Part shown: positions 1-5,206 of the stretch, piece by piece
Layout: each line of letters begins with the position of its first letter
Position numbering within the stretch: position 1 is the stretch's first letter
Translations under genes and position numbers: made by a program
Notes under the pieces: model-generated
The model's input: the letters and a program-made list of their open reading frames with translations, nothing else
The model's database searches: none
What the model was told of the DNA's origin: nothing
Origin: CALZJC01 sp041574955
Lineage (GTDB): Bacteria > Acidobacteriota > Thermoanaerobaculia > Multivoradales > JAHEKO01
Assembly (NCBI GenBank): GCA_041574955.1
Contig: JBFGNS010000172.1
Span: forward strand, 1-8,414
Length of the DNA: 8,414 bases
Direction of reading: 5' to 3'

Positions 1-1243
1 GCGCGCGCGGATCGGCGGGCGCCAGCTCGCCGGCGGCGGTGAACCGCCCGGCCGCCGCCGCCGGGTCGCCCAGCCGCAGCTCGAGCTCACCCAGCATCAG
101 CAGGGCGCCCGGGTCGCCGGGCGCGCGATCCAGCCCGCTCAGGGCCGCTCTGCGGGCCTCGGCGAACCGCCCGAGGGCGGCCAGCACGCCGGCCAGCCCG
201 AGGTGCGTCGGGGCCAGCTCCGGCGCCAGCTCGACGGCTTTCTCGGCCGCCGCCACGGCCTCCTCGCTCCGGCCCAGCCGCAGCAGGGCGCCGGCCAGGT
301 TGAGGTGGGTGGCGAAGCGTTGCGGCTCGAGCTGCCGGGCGCGCTCCAGGGCGGCGAGGGCGCGCGCCGGGTCGCCCGCTCGCTGGTGCGCGATGGCGAG
401 GTTGTTGAGCAGCTGGAGGTCGTCGGGGTGGAAGCGGCGCGCCCGCTCCAGCAGACCGACCGCCTGGCGCGGTTGACCGGCGGCCAGCAGCCGGCCGGCG
501 CGCGCCAGCACCGCGGTCAGGTTGACCGCCAGCCGCTCGACCTGGGCGGTCAGCGAGTCGGGCAGGTAGCGCGGCCGCGAGTCACGGCCGAGAGCGAGAT
601 GCCGTCGCGCCTCGGCCGCCCGGCCGAGCCGGGTCAGCGCCTGCCCCAGCAGGTAGTGGGCTTCGGGATCGCCGGGGTTGCGCTCGAGCGCCACCTCGAG
701 CTGCCGCACCGCCCGCTCGGCGTCGCCCTCGAGCAGGGCGATCTGGGCTTCGCCCAGCGGCGCGACCGGCAGCTCGGGAGTCAGCCGCTCGAGCGCCGCG
801 AGCTGGCGGCGCGCTCCGGCCAGATCGCCCTGCTCGAGCAGCGCCAGCGCCAGCCGCTGCCGCACCGGCGCCAGCTCGGGGTGGCTGGCGGCCAGTCCGG
901 TCAACAGCTCGAGGGCGGTCGCGGCGTCTCCCGCCTCGCGCGCCGCGATCGCCTGATGCAGCCGCCAGGCCGGTTCGGCGGGATCGAGCGCCGCCGCCCG
1001 CCGGTAGCTGGCGGCGGCGTCGGCCCACAGGTCGTTCGCCTCGTAGACCATCGCCAGGCGACCGTGGGCGTCGGCCGACTCCGGCTCGCGGCCGACCCGT
1101 TCGGCGGTGGCGCGCACCAGCCGCGCCACCGCCGGCTCGAGCCCGGCGGGCGGCGGCTGGTCGCCAGCTGCGACGGCCGCTGCCGCCATCGCGGCGGCGA
1201 GAACCAGCCCGGCGAGCGGGCGGCTGGCTGGCTGGCGCGTCAC
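1..1243 (-). CDS. Secreted TPR-repeat protein, C-terminus cut by window edge
   Basis: A 414-codon open frame runs off the left edge without a stop. The first residues look like a signal peptide: Arg3 and Arg8, an Ala/Leu/Val core at about 10-24, then an Ala-x-Ala-type cleavage site near 25-27. The rest, from about residue 57, is nine to ten degenerate 34-residue tetratricopeptide units with the usual small residues (G/A), alternating helices and a closing Asp/Glu-Pro turn, for example ELAPEL and LERNPGDPEAH. TPR arrays are protein-binding scaffolds, so an extracytoplasmic scaffold role is inferred; no catalytic domain is visible. The GTG at 1243 is the only start upstream of the hydrophobic core; an ATG at 1189 would delete most of it. 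No Shine-Dalgarno sequence is evident. The start lies 15 bases after the stop of the dehydrogenase gene, so the two are probably cotranscribed. The exact partner and pathway are unknown. Confidence 0.85.
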   Translation of the reverse strand, partial: MTRQPASRPLAGLVLAAAMAAAAVAAGDQPPPAGLEPAVARLVRATAERVGREPESADAHGRLAMVYEANDLWADAAASYRRAAALDPAEPAWRLHQAIAAREAGDAATALELLTGLAASHPELAPVRQRLALALLEQGDLAGARRQLAALERLTPELPVAPLGEAQIALLEGDAERAVRQLEVALERNPGDPEAHYLLGQALTRLGRAAEARRHLALGRDSRPRYLPDSLTAQVERLAVNLTAVLARAGRLLAAGQPRQAVGLLERARRFHPDDLQLLNNLAIAHQRAGDPARALAALERARQLEPQRFATHLNLAGALLRLGRSEEAVAAAEKAVELAPELAPTHLGLAGVLAALGRFAEARRAALSGLDRAPGDPGALLMLGELELRLGDPAAAAGRFTAAGELAPADPRA

Positions 1244-1258
1244 CGGCGGCGGGGTGGC

Positions 1259-2080
1259 CTAGTCGAGGAAGAAGTCCGGGAACAGCTCGCCGTGCGGGTC
1301 GACGGCGTAGCGGTCGAGGTCGGTGACCCCGGCCTCGGCGAGCACCTCGTCGTCGATGTGGAAGCCGCCGGTAGCGGCCCGGCTGTCGCGGGTGAGGAGC
1401 TGCCAGGCGGCGTCGGCCACGATCTCCGGCCGGCGGCAGTTCTCGGGTCGGACGCTGCCGCCGAGCATGGCCACCGCCGCGGTGTAGATGGCGGTACGCG
1501 GCCACAGCGCGTTGACCGCCACGCCGTCGCCGCGGAACTCCTCGGCCATTCCCAGCACCCACAGGCTCATGCCGTACTTGGCGACGGTGTAGGCGCCGTG
1601 GTCGCGGAACCAGCGGGGCGACAGGTTGAGCGGCGGCGAGATGTTGAGGATGTGGGGGTTGTCGGCGCGCCGCAGGTGGGGCAGGCAGGCCTGCGAGCAG
1701 ACCCAGGCGCCGCGGGCGTTGACCGACCACATCAGGTCGAACCGCTTGAGCGGCGTCTCGAGCGTGCCGGCGAGGTAGATCGCGCTGGCGTTGTTGACCA
1801 GGATGTCGATGCCGCCGAACTCGTCGACCGCCGCCGCCACCGCCGCGCGCACCTGCTCCTCGGAGCGGATGTCGGTCTGCACCGGCAGCGCGCGGCCGCC
1901 GGCGGCCCGTACCTCGTCGGCGGCGGTGAGCAGCGTGCCGGGCAGCCTGGGATGCGGCTCGACGGTCTTGGCCGCCAGCACCAGGTTGGCGCCGTCGCGC
2001 GCGGCGCGCAGGGCGATCGCCTTGCCGATGCCCCGGCTGCCGCCGGTGATGAACAGGGTCTTGCCGGCGAGGTCGGTCAT
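1259..2080 (-). CDS. HSDL2-like short-chain dehydrogenase/reductase (SDR)
   Basis: The 273-residue protein is a classical SDR. The Rossmann glycine motif TGGSRGIG is at residues 12-19, NNAS at 96-99, and the catalytic residues are Asn121, Ser148, Tyr164 and Lys168 (YTVAK). Several stretches match the SDR domain of hydroxysteroid dehydrogenase-like protein 2 as I remember it: AAKTVEPHP near 36-44, NISPPLNLSP near 146-155, KYGMSLWVLGMAEEF near 168-182, and the PDFFLD C-terminus. The SCP2 lipid-carrier domain of animal HSDL2 is absent, as in short bacterial homologues. The enzyme should be an NAD(P)-dependent cytoplasmic oxidoreductase; its substrate (fatty acyl or sterol-like alcohol/ketone) is not defined by the sequence. 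The ATG at 2080 gives the full beta-alpha-beta N-terminus; the ribosome-binding site is poor. It is the first gene of a likely two-gene unit with the TPR protein and is divergent from the AhpD-like gene. Confidence 0.93.
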   Translation of the reverse strand: MTDLAGKTLFITGGSRGIGKAIALRAARDGANLVLAAKTVEPHPRLPGTLLTAADEVRAAGGRALPVQTDIRSEEQVRAAVAAAVDEFGGIDILVNNASAIYLAGTLETPLKRFDLMWSVNARGAWVCSQACLPHLRRADNPHILNISPPLNLSPRWFRDHGAYTVAKYGMSLWVLGMAEEFRGDGVAVNALWPRTAIYTAAVAMLGGSVRPENCRRPEIVADAAWQLLTRDSRAATGGFHIDDEVLAEAGVTDLDRYAVDPHGELFPDFFLD

Positions 2081-2122
2081 CTCGGGTGTGGCGTCGCGGG
2101 CTCCGTCGCCCTGCCGTGGCGC

Positions 2123-2128
2123 ATTCTA
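2123..2128 (-). promoter_or_regulatory. Candidate -10 box for the SDR-TPR unit
   Basis: On the minus strand the hexamer TAGAAT (5 of 6 to TATAAT) lies about 43 bases upstream of the SDR start codon and is one of the few A/T-rich spots in the 179-base divergent region 2081-2259. No good -35 hexamer is visible 17 bases upstream. The call is inference from sequence alone. The rest of the intergenic region is GC-rich with nothing else I can assign. Confidence 0.35.
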
Positions 2129-2232
2129 CCGGGCGTCGGGGCGCGCGCCGGGCTGGCGAGGCGTGCGCGGTGGCGGCGGTGCCGCCTCCGGCCGGCGGCC
2201 ACCGAGCGGTGCGGCCGGACGGTGCCGGCTGC

Positions 2233-2238
2233 TAGAGT
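2233..2238 (+). promoter_or_regulatory. Candidate -10 box for the AhpD-like gene
   Basis: TAGAGT fits the TAnnnT pattern and lies 21 bases upstream of the ATG at 2260. A TGCGGC hexamer ends exactly 17 bases upstream (2210-2215); the same hexamer at the same distance precedes the candidate -10 of the sulfurtransferase gene. If transcription begins 6-7 bases downstream of this box, the leader would be only about 15 bases. Confidence 0.35.
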
Positions 2239-2250
2239 CGGCGCCGCCAT

Positions 2251-2254
2251 GGAG
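2251..2254 (+). promoter_or_regulatory. Ribosome binding site of the AhpD-like gene
   Basis: GGAG followed by a 5-base spacer (AAGCG) precedes the ATG at 2260 and decides this start. The site is also inside a four-codon ATG frame (2249-2263, Met-Glu-Lys-Arg) whose TGA overlaps the gene's ATG as ATGA. Confidence 0.65.
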
Positions 2255-2259
2255 AAGCG

Positions 2260-2613
2260 ATGAGCCGGACCCTCGACGAGTTCCGCGACGAGCGGCAGCG
2301 CATGAACCGGCGGATCGAGCAGGCCGAGCATCTCGGCATCAAGCGGTTCATGAACCTCGACACCGCCGCCTACCGCGACGGCGCGCTCGACGGCCGCACC
2401 AAGGAGCTGCTCGGCCTGGTGGCCTCGATGGTGCTGCGCTGCAACGACTGCATCGACTACCACCTGATCCAGGCGGTCGACGCCGGCTGGAGCGACGAGG
2501 AGCTGCACGACGCGCTCAACGTCGCGCTGGTGGTCGGCGGCAGCATCGTGATCCCGCACCTGCGGCACGCCTTCGCGACGATCGACCAGCTGCGCGCCGA
2601 GCGGGCGGACTAG
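2260..2613 (+). CDS. AhpD-like / carboxymuconolactone decarboxylase family protein
   Basis: A 117-residue all-helical protein of the carboxymuconolactone decarboxylase (CMD/AhpD) superfamily; the domain covers about residues 30-112. The AhpD redox motif is complete: Glu49, Cys61, Cys64 and His68, that is E-x11-C-x2-C-x3-H, the spacing I recall for Glu118, Cys130, Cys133 and His137 of mycobacterial AhpD. The residue matching AhpD His132 is Asp63 here, so the proton relay is altered. The ALNVALVVGGSIVIPH segment (about 88-103) is typical of the family. The CxxC argues for a thiol-disulfide or peroxidase-type activity rather than true decarboxylation; the family usually forms trimers or hexamers in the cytoplasm. 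No peroxiredoxin is adjacent, so the redox partner is unknown. The start is supported by GGAG five bases upstream. The gene is monocistronic: divergent from the SDR, and its TAG overlaps the stop of the nucleotidase by four bases. Confidence 0.9.
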   Translation: MSRTLDEFRDERQRMNRRIEQAEHLGIKRFMNLDTAAYRDGALDGRTKELLGLVASMVLRCNDCIDYHLIQAVDAGWSDEELHDALNVALVVGGSIVIPHLRHAFATIDQLRAERAD

Positions 2614-2618
2614 TCCGC
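2605..2618. repeat. 14-base perfect palindrome spanning two opposing stop codons
   Basis: GCGGACTAGTCCGC equals its own reverse complement and is centred on the CTAG shared by the TAG stops of the AhpD-like gene (plus) and the 5'-nucleotidase gene (minus). As a result both proteins end in Ala-Asp. In RNA from either strand it could fold into a five-pair stem with a CTAG loop. There is no T-run, so it is not a textbook intrinsic terminator. Confidence 0.8.
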
Positions 2619-4142
2619 GCCGCCGCGCGGCGCCGGCGGCTCGGCGGCGGGCGCCTCCGGCTCCTCGAGCTCGTGCATCATCGGGTCGCGCACCACCCGG
2701 AAGTAGTGCTGTGAACCGTAGAAGGCGAAGTTGCGCACCCGCGAGGTGTACAGACAGGCGTAGGAGTCGAGCTGGCCGGCGAACCGGGTCTTGCTGGTGC
2801 CCTGCTTGAACAGCGACCCCCAGAACCGGTTGTAGGCGGCGTCCAGGGTCTCGGCGCTCGCTGCCAGCCGAGCCAGCGCCTCGCGGTGCCGGCGCCGGGT
2901 GCCTTCGAACCGCCGCTGCCAGCTCGCCACCTGCTCGTCGCCGGCGCCCGCCTGCCGGCCGACCGCCACCAGGTCGCGCAGGTGATCGAGCTCGTGACCG
3001 AGCCGGCGCAGCTCGCGGAGCCGCTCCAGGTGGCGGCTGCTCTCGTCGCCCAGCTTGAGCCGGGCGCGGATCTCGGCTTCCAGCTCGCGCACCACCAGCG
3101 CCGTGCGCCAGGTCGACTCCTGCTTCGAGCTCACCGCATCGCCGTAGATGTGGTCGCCGACGTACAGCACCTGCTCGCCCGGAACTCCGAGCCGCTGCAT
3201 CAGCCCGTCCAGGCAGCCGCCGCGGTAGCAGCCTCCCCAGTCGGGCACCTCCTGCTCGCCGCACGCCTCGCCCTCGGGGTCGAGCGCGGTGAACGGCTGC
3301 TGCTGGCGGAAGAAGTCGGGCTTGCCGGCGCTCACCACCACCAGGTCGAACAGCTGGCGCCAGCTGTCGAGGCCCGGCAGCAGGTCGTCGAACAGGAACG
3401 AGCACAGGCCGCGGGCGTACCGCCAGCCCGAGTTGGTGAGCAGCACCAGCCGCCGTCCGTCCTGGCGCAGCCGGACCAGGGCCAACCCGAGCAGCGGGTC
3501 GCGCTCGAGATAGCTGGCGGTGTCGGCCAGCACGCGCGACTTCAGCTCGCCCGCCGCGTGCACCCAGTCGATGGCCCGGCGCACGTGCTCGAAGATGCCG
3601 CGGTGGCCCAGCCGGGCGAGCGCCGGCAGCGAGCCGCTGAGCTCCACCAGCTCGGCATACAGGTTGGCCTCAGGCAGCTCGAAGACGCTGTCGATGTGGT
3701 AGAAGCGCTCGCTTGCCGGTTGGATCGGCTCGAACCGGTACAGCGTCTTGAGCTCTGCCGGGTCCAGCCGGCGGCGGCCGAAGTAGGCGAGGTTGACGAA
3801 GCGGTGGCGGCTCATCCGCAGCACCGTTCCGGCCTCCTTGTCGATCAGCAGACCGCGCTGCGGAAACTCCGGACGGAAGCTGGCGCGGCCGACCTCCTCG
3901 GGCAGGCCGTGGTGCTCGATCAGCCGGCGGCGCGCCAGCTCGAAGGTCAGCCGCTCGAACGGCAGGCGGTCGTAGTCGGCCAGCGTCCAGTCGAGGTCGA
4001 AGCCGACACAGCGGATGCTGTCCATCCGCAGCGTGCGGTTGACGAAGATCTGCTGCTCGGGCTGCGGACGCAGATCCCGCGACAGGAGCTCCAGCAGGGC
4101 GCGCGAGGTGGCAGCGGGTACGGCTTCGTTGCGGCGGGGCAT
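2610..4142 (-). CDS. HAD superfamily purine 5'-nucleotidase (cN-II / HAD-IG type)
   Basis: The 510-residue protein belongs to the HAD-IG 5'-nucleotidase family (Pfam 5_nucleotid), related to cytosolic nucleotidase II. It should hydrolyse purine nucleoside monophosphates such as IMP or GMP using Mg2+. HAD motif I is FDLDWT at 48-53 (nucleophile Asp49, acid/base Asp51), motif II is TNS at 236-238, the motif III lysine is Lys274 (SAGKPDFF), and motif IV is GDHIYGD at 329-335. A family signature, VNRTLRMDSIRCVGFDLDW, precedes the nucleophile. Residues about 355-435 form a charged helical insert, and the C-terminal domain has RFAGQLDSYACLYTS and NFAFYGSQHYF. The last 18 residues are a Pro/Ala/Glu-rich tail. 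The ATG at 4142 keeps the conserved N-terminus, but no Shine-Dalgarno is seen. It follows the sirtuin gene by 67 bases on the same strand and is likely cotranscribed with it. Confidence 0.92.
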   Translation of the reverse strand: MPRRNEAVPAATSRALLELLSRDLRPQPEQQIFVNRTLRMDSIRCVGFDLDWTLADYDRLPFERLTFELARRRLIEHHGLPEEVGRASFRPEFPQRGLLIDKEAGTVLRMSRHRFVNLAYFGRRRLDPAELKTLYRFEPIQPASERFYHIDSVFELPEANLYAELVELSGSLPALARLGHRGIFEHVRRAIDWVHAAGELKSRVLADTASYLERDPLLGLALVRLRQDGRRLVLLTNSGWRYARGLCSFLFDDLLPGLDSWRQLFDLVVVSAGKPDFFRQQQPFTALDPEGEACGEQEVPDWGGCYRGGCLDGLMQRLGVPGEQVLYVGDHIYGDAVSSKQESTWRTALVVRELEAEIRARLKLGDESSRHLERLRELRRLGHELDHLRDLVAVGRQAGAGDEQVASWQRRFEGTRRRHREALARLAASAETLDAAYNRFWGSLFKQGTSKTRFAGQLDSYACLYTSRVRNFAFYGSQHYFRVVRDPMMHELEEPEAPAAEPPAPRGGAD

Positions 4143-4148
4143 GGGGGT

Positions 4149-4176
4149 CGGCAGGGTCGGAGTCGGCGGCAGGGTC
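4149..4176. repeat. Short direct repeat in the sirtuin-nucleotidase gap
   Basis: CGGCAGGGTC occurs at 4149-4158 and again at 4167-4176 (period 18), inside the 67-base space 4143-4209 just upstream of the nucleotidase ATG. No promoter or ribosome-binding site is obvious there. The repeat may be chance in GC-rich DNA. Confidence 0.5.
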
Positions 4177-4209
4177 TTGCGGGTCCTCGCGGGTGCCGCG
4201 CGCCGGGCG

Positions 4210-5052
4210 TCAGCCGCCGGCTGCGGATCTGGGGAGCTCGGCGCCCAGCCGGTCGCACAGCTCGGGCAACAGCAGCTCGGCCGCGGCCGGCAGCGCCTCG
4301 ACGGCGCTCCACCGCGGCTGGCGCCCCGACACCGGATCCACCGACAGCATCGGCACCTTGCGGGCGGCGCCGGTCTGCAGCAGCAGGTCGGTGACGCCGA
4401 CCGCGAACGAGGTGCCCGCGAACAGCAGCACCGCGGCGCGCGCCGCGGCGCGCTCGACCTCGGCGAACCGGTAGTCGCTGTGCTCGTCGTACAGCTCGTC
4501 GAAGAACAGCACGTGCGCGCGCAGCAGCGAGTCGCAACGCGGGCAGCGGGGAAGAGCGTCGAGCACGGGGCGCCGCCGGAACGGCTCGAGCTCGATCGCG
4601 GAGCGCGCCAGCGAGCCGCGCGGCGCGCCGTTCGGGCAGCCGTAGCGCGAGCAGCGCAGCCGGTCGGAGCTGCCGTGCACCTTGATCATGCGGCGCGAGC
4701 CGGCGGCCTCGTGCAGCGTATCGATGTTCTGGGTCACCAGCAGGTAGTCGCCGCCGCGCGCCGTCTGCCACCGCTCGAGCGCCGCCAGGGCGTGGTGGGC
4801 CGGGTTGGGAGCCGCTCGCTCGAGGCTGGCGAACCGCTCCAGGTACCAGCTCCACTGGGTCACCGGGTCGCGCTCGAAGTAGTCGCGCGTGGCCAGCTCG
4901 ACGTCGCTCACCCGCCACACCGCGCCGGGGTCGCGGCCGCGAAACGTCGGGATGCCGCTGGCGCGGCTGACGCCGGCGCCGGTGACCACCAGCAGAAGTC
5001 CGTCGCCGACCGCCTCGACGGCCCGCTGCAACCGGTCGGCGGGGGACATCAT
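4210..5052 (-). CDS. Sir2-family NAD-dependent protein deacylase, class III-like
   Basis: A 280-residue sirtuin that removes acyl groups from lysine while consuming NAD and releasing nicotinamide. Using the ATG at 5052: NAD-binding TGAGVS at 24-29, GIPTFRG at 33-39, TQNIDTLH at 107-114, catalytic His126 in KVHG, four zinc cysteines (134, 139, 170, 173; C-x4-C and C-x2-C), and GTS at 213-215. Tyr70 and Arg73 (WYLER) align with the Tyr-x-x-Arg acyl-pocket motif of SIRT5/CobB, which points to negatively charged acyl groups (succinyl, malonyl, glutaryl). GIPTFR replaces the common GIPDFR. The frame stays open to an ATG at 5265, but the extra 71 residues lack family similarity and would overlap rfbG, so the tandem ATGs at 5052/5049 are preferred; neither has a clear Shine-Dalgarno. 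It is divergent from rfbG and upstream of the 5'-nucleotidase. Confidence 0.92.
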   Translation of the reverse strand: MMSPADRLQRAVEAVGDGLLLVVTGAGVSRASGIPTFRGRDPGAVWRVSDVELATRDYFERDPVTQWSWYLERFASLERAAPNPAHHALAALERWQTARGGDYLLVTQNIDTLHEAAGSRRMIKVHGSSDRLRCSRYGCPNGAPRGSLARSAIELEPFRRRPVLDALPRCPRCDSLLRAHVLFFDELYDEHSDYRFAEVERAAARAAVLLFAGTSFAVGVTDLLLQTGAARKVPMLSVDPVSGRQPRWSAVEALPAAAELLLPELCDRLGAELPRSAAGG

Positions 5053-5144
5053 GGCGGTGGAGGAGATCGGGTGCGAGCCTGGGGTCGGGGTCGAGCGGCG
5101 GAGTCCGAAGGCCGCCGGAACGGCTTTCGGGGTGGCGGCCGATG

Positions 5145-5151
5145 ATACTAT
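5145..5151. promoter_or_regulatory. Candidate bidirectional -10 element between sirtuin and rfbG
   Basis: The only A/T-rich patch in the 154-base divergent region 5053-5206 reads ATACTAT. On the plus strand it gives TACTAT (5146-5151), about 55 bases before the rfbG ATG; on the minus strand TAGTAT (5150-5145), about 92 bases before the sirtuin ATG. Overlapping -10 boxes would make the two promoters compete. An imperfect inverted repeat flanks it: GGGTGGCG at 5130-5137 and CGCCCCACCC at 5154-5163. No -35 match is convincing. Confidence 0.35.
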
Positions 5152-5187
5152 GTCGCCCCACCCGAGGCCGCCTTCCCGGCCGCTTCT

Positions 5188-5206
5188 AGAGCCCTCGAGA
5201 GCCCTC
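5188..5206 (+). repeat. Tandem 9-base repeat abutting the rfbG start codon
   Basis: AGAGCCCTC occurs at 5188-5196 and 5198-5206, one base apart, ending immediately before the ATG at 5207. It occupies the place where a Shine-Dalgarno would be; only weak GAG/AGAG matches are present. Confidence 0.6.

Noticed and set aside
582..1730. A 382-codon minus-strand frame overlapping the TPR and SDR genes
   Set aside because: It is the wrong frame of the same strand, with low-complexity Arg/Ala-rich translation; the TPR and SDR frames carry the real signatures.
2172..2186. A small GGCGGC/GCCGCC hairpin in the SDR/AhpD-like intergenic region
   Set aside because: A six-base stem of G and C is expected by chance in DNA this GC-rich.
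203..2263. A 686-codon plus-strand open frame across the TPR and SDR genes
   Set aside because: It is antisense to two genes with clear domains, and its translation is repetitive Arg/Gly/Gln-rich sequence of the kind that GC-rich third positions create.
2886..4394. A 502-codon plus-strand open frame across the nucleotidase and sirtuin 3' end
   Set aside because: It is antisense to the 5'-nucleotidase, whose HAD motifs are all intact; the translation shows no recognisable domain.
5071..5143. A short plus-strand frame from GTG 5071 preceded by GGAGGAG
   Set aside because: The Shine-Dalgarno match is good, but the 24-codon product is Arg/Gly-rich and lies in a divergent promoter region with no sign of conservation.
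4889..5206. N-terminal extension of rfbG upstream of 5207
   Set aside because: The extra residues overlap the sirtuin gene antisense and do not resemble RfbG, whose family N-terminus matches the ATG at 5207.
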